Positions 1-9,411 of a stretch of DNA of 64,000 nt are shown here, one piece after another. The notes under the pieces were generated by a model. That model worked only from the letters and a program-made list of their open reading frames with translations, was not told the DNA's origin and made no database searches. A program made the position numbers and the translations under genes. The stretch covers positions 26,529,492 through 26,593,491 of the forward strand of contig OX637402.1 of the NCBI GenBank assembly GCA_951799425.1. The letters run 5' to 3'. This stretch comes from Ilex aquifolium. Its lineage: Eukaryota > Streptophyta > Magnoliopsida > Aquifoliales > Aquifoliaceae. Numbering within the stretch: position 1 is the stretch's first letter; each line of letters opens with the position of its first letter.

Positions 1-1100
1 TAAGGCAGAATTGTGGTTGGTGGATCCCAATTAATTTTAACTTGGTCAAAAAATCAACCGAAGCTCGAATTTCAACTTTGTTTAGTGGATTTTAATTAAT
101 GAATTTTTTTTGTATTATAAAGTACATTTAGGCATGACAACTAACTAGGAGGCACAATATAATGATTTTATTGGTTATTTGGCTTCTACGGGATAAATGA
201 ATGTACTTAGTTATTGATATTAGCCTCGGTTTAGTGTTAGTTTAGTTTATAATTTGTATCTTATTCATTTTGTATTAGATGTTTGGATTATTATATTGCA
301 GCAGTTGATAAACAATGGTAATAGCTATATTAACGTGATATGATAAGATTATTGATTTAAGGTAGTGTTTATTTACAGAAAGGTTTGATTATGAGTTGTA
401 CACACAGGTTGATATTATCAATTAGATCATGTTTTCAAGGAGAACTCTATCGAAATTTTTTTAAAGATAAAAGTTGGTTTATATTAACTACTGAGATTTT
501 ATGTGTTACACCAATTATTTTGGTTTGATATTCACGTGTATAGTTATAGCTATATGTAATATATTATTGGTAGTAATATTGTTGAACATGTGGTTTTATT
601 TGTTACACCAATTATTTTAATTTGGTATAAAAAAATATATATTTCTCAATTTCCTCAGTGATCTCTCTTTTATTTGGTATGCCTTTTAATTAATCACAAT
701 TTTTTTTTATTATTCCGTACTTTCAGGCACGGGTAATTACTAATTATTATATATTACTAAGTTAAAGTTTAGCCAAGCTCAAACTGTACAAAAAGGTGAG
801 TAAACGAAAGACATAATAGTCTTACATATAGATCCAGCAAGACCAACCATCGGTACATTGAATTTTACAAGTTCAACAACAGTGGGTAACGCGTTTAAGT
901 CTTTGACCATTATACTGTGTCGAAATTAATCTAGAACGGTTGATTTTCATGTGGATGATTTGTAACCATCGATTGACAAAAGTAATAAAATAAGATAGAC
1001 TTTAAATATGACAAATTTTTATTAGATGAAGAACTGACTTTTGATACCACAATTGAACACATCGATTGTATTGAGCTTTCTTATTTCTCATGATTGAATT
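1..1100. other. AT-rich intergenic DNA, no gene seen
   Basis: No open frame with family features, RNA gene or clear repeat boundary was found here. The stretch is AT-rich, with scattered short motifs only. It may hold decayed transposon sequence that cannot be classified by eye. Confidence 0.6.
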
Positions 1101-1109
1101 GAAATGAAA

Positions 1110-1490
1110 AAAAAACTCCAACCCTAAGGTAGTTCGAGTGATAATAGGGACAACCAACTAACTGGGGTAACCCAATTGGCCAGAGTCTCTGACTTCCTAG
1201 TGGGAGGTAAGGGGTTCGAAGTCCTCTGGGCGCAAAAAGTGTGGCTGATTGGTAGGACAAGATCTCAGTTGCTTGGACGAACCGTATCCAAGTATCTGGT
1301 GTGGGTCTTGAGTCCCTGGAGAAACGCAAATCCTGATTTAACTGGTGTATGAGTTGAGGGACTGGTTCATACACCCGGACTTTACCTTTGGTTTTACTCA
1401 GAATTACGAGCCTGAGTGACATAAGCACACCTCTACCTGATAATTCTAACCATTGAATAAATAGTGGGTTCCAATAAATGCTGAGACCCA
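1110..1490 (+). mobile_element. SINE-like, tRNA-derived unit (candidate)
   Basis: A GC-richer island in AT-rich surroundings. It holds a tRNA-like head with an A-box-like stretch (AATTGGCCAGAG, near 1172) and a B-box-like GGTTCGAAGTCC near 1213-1224, followed by about 250 bp of non-tRNA body. This order resembles plant tRNA-derived SINEs. No poly(A) tail or target duplication could be fixed, so the ends are approximate. The long minus-strand frame across it has no family features and is probably chance coding in a repeat. Confidence 0.4.
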
Positions 1491-2094
1491 CGGTGAAATT
1501 AATGGTTATAATTATCAAGTCTAATTTTTAAATTTATTTTTTAAGTTCATGTAACATTATTCTATTAAAAAAAAATAATGAGCATTCTTTTGTATTTTTT
1601 ATTATCTTGTATAGTATTGTATGAATTATTTTTGAGTTAAGTAATTTTTAAATAACACAAACAAGATATGAAAGTTAACTTTATTCAACCATCAAGTCAC
1701 ACTGCTCTGCCTGATCCACCAGAAAATTTTCAATGTAAAAATGAGTCATCGTGGGGGTAAGGCCTGCCATCTTACCCCATGCTCATGGGTCACACATGGG
1801 CCTCTATTTGGTGGACTGGGTTTATGGGTGTTAATCGTGTTAGATTAAAGTGAAAATTGGAAGTGAGTCCCCCTAGATGTACTTGTTTGGAGATGAGTCC
1901 GGCAAGGAAACTTATAAGGGGCTAAGTCCATGTTTAAAATTATATGTAATGACTTAAGTCCACTTTTTTTTTTTATCTCAAAAATACCCTTCCTTAAAAG
2001 GAAGTTAAATTAATTTCCTATTTTGAAAATTGTTATCCCTTAATTCAAGGTCAATTAAAATATGTAAATAAATCTCCATCATAAATTTAAAATT

Positions 2095-2106
2095 CAAATT
2101 CAAATA

Positions 2107-2143
<37 letters not shown>

Positions 2144-2272
2144 CAAATTCAAAGCTCTCTCTCTCTCTATATATATATATAAAATCTCCATCATAAATTT
2201 AAAATTCAAATTCAAAACTCTCTCTCTTTCTCTCTTTCTCTCTCTCTCTATATATATATATCAAATTCAAAA

Positions 2273-2303
<31 letters not shown>

Positions 2304-2339
2304 AAATCTTCATCATAAATTTAAAATTCAAATTCAAAG

Positions 2340-2425
<86 letters not shown>
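2095..2425. repeat. Compound (CT)n-(TA)n microsatellite with repeated spacer
   Basis: Several rounds of a CT tract running directly into a TA tract, separated by a recurring spacer containing AAATTTAAAATTCAAATTC. The unit (spacer, CT tract, TA tract) is itself repeated about four times, so this is a minisatellite built of microsatellites. It lies inside the TIR element. Confidence 0.9.
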
Positions 2426-2960
2426 AATTCATGTTACTATTTTTTTTATTATGTTACTGTTCATGTTACTACTTTTGTTGAGTATGTTACTGTTCATCTT
2501 CCTATTATTTTGAGCATGTTACTGTTTTTGTTAAACATGTTACTACTATTATTTTACTAAATATTAATATTCAATGTTACTATTTGTTTTGTTTTTGAAT
2601 ATTACTATTTTTTGTATTTGAATAGTACTATTTTTTGCGTTTGAATTTGAGAGAAATAATTTTTGTTAAGTATGTTACAATTTTTGTTGAACATGTTACT
2701 GTTGTTATTTTTTAAAAATATTAATATTGAATGTTTCAAATTTTTTTTTATGTTTAAATGTTACTATTTTTTTGTGTTTAAATGTATTATTTTTTGTATC
2801 CAAATCATAACTTTTTTTGTATTTGAATGTTACTATTTTTTATTTTTAATGTTACTATATATATATATGCACCTAACCTATATATGGATATAGATAGATA
2901 AGAGAGAGGCAAAATTTTAATGTTAGTCAAACTCTTAACCTATATATGGATATAGATAGA
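2426..2960. repeat. Degenerate ATGTTACTATTTTT repeat array and short duplication
   Basis: The motif ATGTTACT followed by a T-rich run recurs many times with variable spacing from 2430 to 2860. Next to it, a unit of about 65 bp containing CCTATATATGGATATAGATA occurs twice in tandem (about 2876-2937 and 2939-3000). The short plus-strand frame in this area simply reads through the repeat and is not a gene. Confidence 0.75.
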
Positions 2961-3165
2961 TATGAGAGAGAAAATATTTTAATGTTAGTCAAACTCCTAA
3001 GATTTAGGAGTTTTTAATTTTTAGTTTTATTTCACTTCTAAAGGAAAGGGATAATATGGTAAAATTGACAAAAAACGGACTTCATAACAAATAAGTTTCT
3101 TTGACGGACTTAAGTCCAAACAAGTCCATATAGGGGGACCGGCCTCCAAATTTCCCTAGATTAAA

Positions 3166-3759
3166 TAGTTATAAGTTGGGTCTAATCGTGCTCATTTAGA
3201 AAATCAGTAAATTCGCACACGATTGACTTAATTAAACGGATGAAAATCTTCAAATCGAACATTATTTATTTATTAAGCGAGTTATACGACACGACTCGTT
3301 TAATAAACGAATCGAGCTGTGTAGAATTGAGTTAACACGAGTGAATGGAGTCCGCTCTGTTAGCGGATTGCTACCATGTCCAATGACCGCTGCCTTACGT
3401 CCTTAACCCTTTTAACATATCACTCGTTTGACCTGTTTGTTTTAAAAATGATGTAATTCGCTAAAAGAAATTATTATTAATTTTTTTTAAAACTTAATTT
3501 AAACAAGTAAACAGGTTAACATGTGACCCAAACACGACCCATTTATTAAACAGGTCTAGCAGGTTCACCTGTTTACCACCTGAATCCAATAAGATCTCAC
3601 CAAAACCGACCTAACTCCGTGTCGATTTGTGTCGGATTTAAACATGCCTAACTGGGTTGACCATGATCTAATATTCTACCAAATTTTTAGGTTAGTCTGA
3701 CTGCTGCATTTTTTTTTTTTTTTGGGTACTAAAAGAATGTCATATAAATTTTTTGAAAG
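3166..3759. repeat. Intergenic repeat rich in CGACACGACTCG-type motifs
   Basis: Non-coding. It contains ACGACACGACTCG and a local imperfect palindrome around 3290-3315 (CTCGTTTAATAAACGA). The style resembles dispersed plant non-autonomous elements, and similar motifs recur at 35.2-36.1 kb. Element ends could not be defined. An oligo-T run lies at about 3710-3723, just before the palindromic retroelement. Confidence 0.35.
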
Positions 3760-4344
3760 TGATGATACCTAGAAAAAAGCTCTAAGTATGAGCTCGGACG
3801 TTTAAGGTTAGACAAGGAGTTCAGACACAGTAACCAGGGCTCCGCAATCCAGACCTCAAGCTCTGCTCAAAGAAAACAAACGGGAAATTGAAAGGGAAAC
3901 AGTTGGCTGGTGAATGGCATCCTCAAAGCAATGGAAAGCTAGAATCAAGGCACAAAACTCTCAACTAACCAAGATTCTCTCCCAAAAATCAAGGAAGATC
4001 CCACGGATGAAGGGCAAAGATCTCGGTAAAAATCCCTTAGAGATAGGAATTACACTATAAATATTGTACATCGCCTCAATCAAGGAGGGAGAACCCTATT
4101 GGCATCCAAGGCATCCTGTAAAATATTTTTGAGAGATATACAAATCTTAGGAGCAAGAGACTCCATTGAAGAGTGGACTAGCCGAGCTCTCAAGCCGGTG
4201 AACCACTATATTTTATTATGTTGCACACACCACACCTCAGATAATCAGAGCATTCACCCACCGATTCACGAGCCTTGTAGCTCAGATCCATCCCATACCA
4301 TTGAACCCAAACTCATTGCTCATTCGCGTAGATTTACACCATCA
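3760..4344 (+). repeat. Left LTR (585 bp)
   Basis: Starts TGATG and ends CATCA, a 5-bp terminal inverted repeat typical of LTRs. It is followed at once by a primer-binding site. A TATA-like CTATAAATA at 4055-4063 suggests a rightward promoter toward gag. It differs from the right LTR at several single bases, for example in the stretch 3806-3826, but shows no indel. Confidence 0.9.
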
Positions 4345-4347
4345 GTT

Positions 4348-4365
4348 TGGCGCCGTCTGTGGGAA
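4348..4365 (+). other. Primer-binding site, left arm
   Basis: TGGCGCCGTCTGTGGGAA, three bases after the LTR end. The first nine bases match the complement of the CCA-bearing 3' end of plant tRNA-Asp as I recall it, and the rest diverges. TGGCGCCG-type sites are common in plant Ty3/gypsy elements. The mirror copy is at 7166-7183 on the minus strand. Confidence 0.7.
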
Positions 4366-4406
4366 CGACTGTTCCTGTTACAAATAAGCTGATCTCTCAG
4401 TGACTG

Positions 4407-5651
4407 ATGGTAACGACTCGAAACATGAGCAGAAGCCAAACAAACCCACCACGAATGCAGGATCAGCAGGAAGCCACCAACGGCAGGCAACCTGAGAACG
4501 TCCAGGAGACGAACCCTCCCAGGGGGATTCCCCCCACCAACAATGAGTTGGCAGCCCTTCGCCAAGCCAACGAGCGCTTGATACAACAGAATGAGGAACT
4601 CTTGAAACTCTTGCACTGCCCACAGGAGGCACAACGGGCCCAAGAAGGCCAGAATAACCCCCAACGCAGGGAGCAGCAACACCTCAACCCCCTCAGAGAA
4701 GCCGACGAAAGGGGGGAAAATAGCCAGACCATGGGGGAAGTCCCTCATCAACCCCTTAGGAACGGCCACAACGAAGAGGTACAAAGTCAGAACGGTGGGG
4801 GCGAGAGGGACGATTTTTTTCCCTACCAGCAGGACAGGAGAGAACAGCACTGGGAGCAACGTTTCAAGGACATCCAACAAGAGCTCAGCCACATGAAAGA
4901 GGCTGTAAAGAGCAAGACTCCGGTTACAATGGACGCCCTAGTACAACAGACTGAGTCCCCATTCACCACTGGAGTGCTGCACTTTCCTCTCCCACCAAAG
5001 TTCAGGATGTCTCAGATAGAGGTCTTTGACGGAACGAAAGATCCCGTAGATCATCTCAACACTTACAAGAACCAGATGGAGCTGCATGGATACCAAGATC
5101 CTGTACGTTGCAGAGCTTTTGCCATCACGTTAAAAGGCTCTGCTCTGGCCTGGTTTCACAGGCTCCCACCAGCCTCGATCTCATCCTTTAGAGAGCTCTC
5201 CATAGCTTTTGTATCTCACTTTATAGGAGCTCGGATATACAGAAAGCCGAGCTACCACCTGTTGAATGTAAAACAGGGACCCAACGAGAACCTACGGTCT
5301 TATGTCCAAAGGTTCAATTCAGAATCTCTGAAGGTAGATATTCCAGATGAGAAGTTTGCTATCACTGCTTTCATTGCTGGATTAGGAGTGCAATCGAAGG
5401 ATTTGATATTTTCTATATCAAAGAACCCGCAAGCAAGCATGGCAGAGGTGCTGGCTAAAGCAGAAAAGTATATTAATGGCGAGGAAGCCCTTCTCTCAAA
5501 GGTAGGGGGCTCATCCTCACAGAAGGAAAAAGTGAAGGAAGAAAATAAGAGGGATCGAAGTCCTAGGAAAGAAAGAAGACGAGATAGGTCCCCAAGAAGA
5601 GACAGGGATCGCTCCCCCAAGAGAAGGGAAGATGTCATAAACTCAAGATGA
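4407..5651 (+). CDS. gag: Retrotransposon gag protein, left copy
   Basis: A 414-codon intact frame starting at an ATG 63 bp after the left LTR. Residues 1-150 are Q/N/E-rich and low in complexity. Residues about 175-310 look like a plant Ty3/gypsy retrotransposon gag domain, with the hallmark AWFHRLPP and the stretch SYVQRFN. The C-terminus is an arginine/serine-rich tail with repeated RDRSPRR. No CCHC zinc knuckle or protease follows: the frame ends where the sequence joins a GAGCTC minisatellite, so the polyprotein is cut off at the gag C-terminus. It differs from the right copy at three residues (Q86, N287, A343). As a capsid-like protein it would act in virus-like particles, but the partner enzymes are absent here. 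Confidence 0.9.
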   Translation: MVTTRNMSRSQTNPPRMQDQQEATNGRQPENVQETNPPRGIPPTNNELAALRQANERLIQQNEELLKLLHCPQEAQRAQEGQNNPQRREQQHLNPLREADERGENSQTMGEVPHQPLRNGHNEEVQSQNGGGERDDFFPYQQDRREQHWEQRFKDIQQELSHMKEAVKSKTPVTMDALVQQTESPFTTGVLHFPLPPKFRMSQIEVFDGTKDPVDHLNTYKNQMELHGYQDPVRCRAFAITLKGSALAWFHRLPPASISSFRELSIAFVSHFIGARIYRKPSYHLLNVKQGPNENLRSYVQRFNSESLKVDIPDEKFAITAFIAGLGVQSKDLIFSISKNPQASMAEVLAKAEKYINGEEALLSKVGGSSSQKEKVKEENKRDRSPRKERRRDRSPRRDRDRSPKRREDVINSR

Positions 5652-5890
5652 GCTCTTCAGCTCATAAACTCAAGATGAGCTCTTCAGCTCATAAATTCAA
5701 GATGAGCTCTTCTAGCTTTGTGCCTTGATTCTAGCTTTCCATGATTTTTGGGAGAGAATCAAGGCACAAAGCTAGAAGAGCTAGAATCATGGAAAGCTAG
5801 AATCAAGGCACAAAGCTAGAAGAGCTCATCTTGAGTTTATGAGCTGAAGAGCTCATCTTGAGTTTATGAGCTGAAGAGCTCATCTTGAGT
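5641..5890. repeat. Palindrome centre: minisatellite plus LTR scraps and 38-nt loop
   Basis: Each side carries two to three copies of a 27-bp unit, ATAAACTCAAGATGAGCTC followed by TTCAGCTC. Then come short pieces of LTR sequence (CTAGAATCAAGGCACAAA and GGGAGAGAATC) in inverted orientation relative to their own arm. The unpaired loop is 5747-5784 and is itself made of LTR-derived bits. Such scrambled short pieces at a junction suggest template switching or end-joining when the inverted structure formed. Confidence 0.8.
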
Positions 5891-7124
5891 TTATGACATC
5901 TTCCCTTCTCTTGGGGGAGCGATCCCTGTCTCTTCTTGGGGACCTATCTCGTCTTCTTTCTTTCCTAGGACTTCGATCCCTCTTATTTTCTTCCTTCACT
6001 TTTTCCTTCTGTGAGGATGAGCCCCCTACCTTTGAGAGAAGGGCTTCCTCGCCATTAATATACTTTTCTGCTTTAGCCAGCACCTCTGCCATGCTTGTTT
6101 GCGGGTTCTTTGATATAGAAAATATCAAATCCTTCGATTGCACTCCTAATCCAGCAATGAAAGCAGTGATAGCAAACTTCTCATCTGGAATATCTACCTT
6201 CAGAGATTCTGAATTGAACCTTTGGACATAAGACCGTAGGTTCTCGTTGGGTCCCTGTTTTACTTTCAACAGATGGTAGCTCGGCTTTCTGTATATCCGA
6301 GCTCCTATAAAGTGAGATACAAAAGCTATGGAGAGCTCTCTAAAGGATGAGATCGAGGCTGGTGGGAGCCTGTGAAACCAGGCCAGAGCAGAGCCTTTTA
6401 ACGTGATGGCAAAAGCTCTGCAACGTACAGGATCTTGGTATCCATGCAGCTCCATCTGGTTCTTGTAAGTGTTGAGATGATCTACGGGATCTTTCGTTCC
6501 GTCAAAGACCTCTATCTGAGACATCCTGAACTTTGGTGGGAGAGGAAAGTGCAGCACTCCAGTGGTGAATGGGGACTCAGTCTGTTGTACTAGGGCGTCC
6601 ATTGTAACCGGAGTCTTGCTCTTTACAGCCTCTTTCATGTGGCTGAGCTCTTGCTGGATGTCCTTGAAACGTTGCTCCCAGTGCTGTTCTCTCCTGTCCT
6701 GCTGGTAGGGAAAAAAATCGTCCCTCTCGCCCCCACCGTTCTGACTTTGTACCTCTTCGTTGTGGCCGTTCCTAAGGGGTTGATGAGGGACTTCCCCCAT
6801 GGTCTGGCTATTTTCCCCCCTTTCGTCGGCTTCTCTGAGGGGGTTGAGGTGTTGCTGCTCCCTGCGTGGGGGGTTATTCTGGCCTTCTTGGGCCCGTTGT
6901 GCCTCCTGTGGGCAGTGCAAGAGTTTCAAGAGTTCCTCATTCTGTTGTATCAAGCGCTCGTTGGCTTGGCGAAGGGCTGCCAACTCATTGTTGGTGGGGG
7001 GAATCCCCCTGGGAGGGTTCGTCTCCTGGACGTTCTCAGGTTGCCTGCCGTTGGTGGCTTCCTGCTGATCCTGCATTCGTGGTGGGTTTGTTTGGCTTCT
7101 GCTCATGTTTCGAGTCGTTACCAT
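5880..7124 (-). CDS. gag: Retrotransposon gag protein, right copy
   Basis: The mirror image of the left gag: 414 codons, also uninterrupted, read toward the palindrome centre. It has the same order: Q/N-rich N-terminus, plant gag domain at about 175-310, RS-rich basic tail, and a stop at the minisatellite junction. Against the left copy I see only P86, K287 and T343 as amino-acid changes. Preservation of both frames argues for a recent duplication, or for conversion between the arms. No zinc knuckle, protease or polymerase follows. Confidence 0.9.
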   Translation of the reverse strand: MVTTRNMSRSQTNPPRMQDQQEATNGRQPENVQETNPPRGIPPTNNELAALRQANERLIQQNEELLKLLHCPQEAQRAQEGQNNPPRREQQHLNPLREADERGENSQTMGEVPHQPLRNGHNEEVQSQNGGGERDDFFPYQQDRREQHWEQRFKDIQQELSHMKEAVKSKTPVTMDALVQQTESPFTTGVLHFPLPPKFRMSQIEVFDGTKDPVDHLNTYKNQMELHGYQDPVRCRAFAITLKGSALAWFHRLPPASISSFRELSIAFVSHFIGARIYRKPSYHLLKVKQGPNENLRSYVQRFNSESLKVDIPDEKFAITAFIAGLGVQSKDLIFSISKNPQTSMAEVLAKAEKYINGEEALLSKVGGSSSQKEKVKEENKRDRSPRKERRRDRSPRRDRDRSPKRREDVINSR

Positions 7125-7186
7125 CAGTCACTGAGAGATCAGCTTATTTGTAACAGGAACAGTCGTTCCCACAGACGGCGCCAAAC

Positions 7187-7771
7187 TGATGGTGTAAATC
7201 TACGCGAATGAGCAATGAGTTTGGGTTCAATGGTATGGGATGGATCTGAGCTACAAGGCTCGTGAATCGGTGGGTGAATGCTCTGATTATCTGAGGTGTG
7301 GTGTGTGCAACATAATAAAATATAGTGGTTCACCGGCTTGAGAGCTCGGCTAGTCCACTCTTCAATGGAGTCTCTTGCTCCTAAGATTTGTATATCTCTC
7401 AAAAATATTTTACAGGATGCCTTGGATGCCAATAGGGTTCTCCCTCCTTGATTGAGGCGATGTACAATATTTATAGTGTAATTCCTATCTCTAAGGGATT
7501 TTTACCGAGATCTTTGCCCTTCATCCGTGGGATCTTCCTTGATTTTTGGGAGAGAATCTTGGTTAGTTGAGAGTTTTGTGCCTTGATTCTAGCTTTCCAT
7601 TGCTTTGAGGATGTCATTCACCAGCCAGCTGTTTCCCTTTCAATTTCCCGTTTGTTTTCTTTGAGCAGAGCTTGAGGTCTGGATTGCGGAGCCCTGGTTA
7701 CTGTGTCTGACCTCCTTATCTGACCTTAAACGTCCGAGCTCATACTTAGAGCTTTTTTCTAGGTATCATCA
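7187..7771 (-). repeat. Right LTR (585 bp), inverted
   Basis: Reverse complement of the left LTR with the same TGATG/CATCA ends. The TATA-like box mirrors to 7468-7476 and would drive leftward transcription through the right gag, converging on the left transcript. Single-base differences from the left LTR are visible, for example around 7705-7725. Confidence 0.9.
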
Positions 7772-8875
7772 CATAGTGACCTCTGTGAGCTACCTCCCAA
7801 TGCTGGGAAGATATCCCTGAACCACGAAAGTGATCAAAGGAAGACGGTAATCAACTTCTGTATTTTTTTGATATTTTTATATTTATACAATAAAATACTT
7901 AGTAATTTGAATTTTTATTTTTACATATTCCCCCCATTCTATCAAATCAAATGCTCTTCCCCAAATTTCACATCTCTCTATCTCTTCTATCTCATGCATC
8001 CGATAGCCCTTTTCTCTTTCCAACTTCTCTCATCTTATCTTTCTCTATTTATCTGAACAGCGACCACCATTCTCACATCGACCCAAACGACCATATATTT
8101 TATATTACTCAGTCTGCAGTTCTTACCAGAACTTGCTTCAACTCTCACACAGCCCAAAGCCATACTTTTTTTGGTGACTCCAAGCAAATAACTTGTTCAT
8201 TGAATGGGTTTTAATCCTGCAAATTAAACAGATCCAATGCATAAGTAGTTATACAGTTAACAGTTGCAGCTAAGATATTGTGGCAGACTGGCACTGTGGT
8301 GAGTCTGGTGACCCTATCTAGGAGATCATAAATTTGATAATAACTTAGGCATGGCCTTTCAAGGTTTTTAAGGGAGGGAGGCAGTGTGATCCTAGTAATG
8401 CTCCGGATTCCAAATTACATCCCAAATGAGTGTTGACCTTTTGAAAGCATCTCGCTATTTCGGGTTGAGACTTTTCTATTATATATATATTTTTTTAATT
8501 TTACTTGGTAATAAATAATCTAGTATTCATTTAAATGGGATTTATTTTGTATATATAAGTGAGTCAATTTAATATTTAATCACTCACGCATACATTTACC
8601 AACATGCTAGAAGAATTTTAGAAACTACGTACGATGCCCACAGCATTACTATTGGTAGCACATTGATTAATTCGTCAAGATGACGAGCTGTAAAATTTCA
8701 TTGCCAACTATATTCTACCCAAAGCTTTCAATGCAGTGTGACTCTATAACTTTCCCACTACCCATTCCCCACCCTCATCGATTAATGCTACACAACCTAA
8801 AAAATACATATCATTCTTCAGATGAGTGGGTCTCATCAATTTTTCAGTAGAACCCACTCATATAAGGGATGTTCA
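7772..8875. other. Intergenic, no supported gene
   Basis: The first 90 bp are GC-richer than the rest. The remainder is AT-rich with T-rich runs near 7860-7930 and 8480-8500. Short frames at 7868-8214 have no family features. Nothing else is identifiable. Confidence 0.5.
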
Positions 8876-9340
8876 ATAAACGGTAATACCATATCTGCAT
8901 TCATGACATTGTATCACCAACCAATAATAAAACCTCAAATAGGCAAAATGAATTCCACTTGAGTAGTTATTGTCTTATTGGTCTGCATGGATGATGAGTG
9001 GGTAGTTATTGTCTTATGTGGGGTCTTCTTCCTTATTTGTTTGCATATTATTGATTGATGATACAATGTGATAATACGGAAGTGGTATCACCGTTACGAT
9101 GAATATTTTTTTCAATGGATGATATATGCATTTGATGTGTAATTTTTATAATGGATAAAGTGAACCTCACTTAGATAGTTATTGATCTACATGGAAGATA
9201 AGTAAGTAATTATATACTTACATAAATGGGTAGTTATTGGCTTGTGTGGGTTCACTATCTTATTTGTTTGCATATTATTAATTAATGATATCACGTGACA
9301 ATATTAATGTGATATCACTGTTACAATGAATTTTTTTTTT
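8876..9340. mobile_element. MITE with ~38-bp TIRs plus tandem partial copy
   Basis: The left end (from about 8878, ACGGTAATACCA... GTATCACC) pairs with the reverse complement of 9062-9100 (ACGGTGATACCA... GTATCATC), giving inverted repeats of about 38 bp around a body of about 225 bp. The right part of this body (TAGTTATTG, GTTTGCATATTATT and the TIR) is repeated at about 9160-9340 in diverged form. No coding capacity. A related family member lies at 49344-49570. Confidence 0.65.
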
Positions 9341-9411
9341 CCAATTAATGATATAAGTTATAATTTTTGAATTTCATGTAATATTTTTATCCCCCTACTC
9401 TCTCTCTCTAT

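Larger units (their letters stand above)
1841..3165. mobile_element. Non-autonomous TIR element of about 1.3 kb with 9-bp target duplication (MULE-like)
   Basis: The element runs about 1850-3156 and is bounded by a direct 9-bp repeat TAGATTAAA (1841-1849 and 3157-3165). Its ends form terminal inverted repeats about 80 bp long and roughly 75% identical. They share blocks such as TCCCCCTA, ACTTGTTTGGA and GAAACTTAT (left 1850-1929, right 3077-3156 read in reverse complement). A 9-bp duplication with long inverted repeats is typical of Mutator-like elements. No transposase frame is present. The interior is almost wholly simple-sequence DNA: CT/TA tracts, then a degenerate repeat of ATGTTACTATTTTT type. 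Confidence 0.75.
3760..7771. mobile_element. Palindromic LTR-gag retroelement (two convergent half elements)
   Basis: A 4012-bp near-perfect inverted repeat. Every landmark pairs to a coordinate sum of 11531: outer ends 3760/7771, inner LTR ends 4344/7187, gag starts 4407/7124, stem ends 5746/5785. The arms are therefore about 1987 bp each with no net indel, around a 38-nt loop. Each arm carries a 585-bp LTR starting TGATGATACC and ending CATCA, a tRNA-type primer-binding site, a gag ORF, and a GAGCTC-rich minisatellite. No protease, reverse transcriptase, integrase or 3' LTR is present. The LTR 5' ends face outward and both gags point to the centre. No matching 5-bp target duplication is visible (left flank GAAAG, right flank CATAG). 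Confidence 0.95.

Noticed and set aside
1081-1518. A 145-codon minus-strand frame
   Set aside because: Lies within a SINE-like unit, lacks family features and starts in low-complexity sequence.
4099-4392. A 97-codon frame inside the LTR, mirrored at 7139-7432
   Set aside because: Lies in LTR and primer-site sequence and opens at a non-ATG codon; chance frame.
4320-4892. A 190-codon minus-strand frame and shorter ones overlapping the left gag, with mirror frames at 6639-7211
   Set aside because: Antisense shadows of the gag coding sequence; hydrophobic runs come from the complement of the Q/P-rich gag.
3760-7771. Treating the palindrome as a full autonomous LTR retrotransposon
   Set aside because: No protease, reverse transcriptase, RNase H or integrase, and the LTRs are inverted rather than direct.
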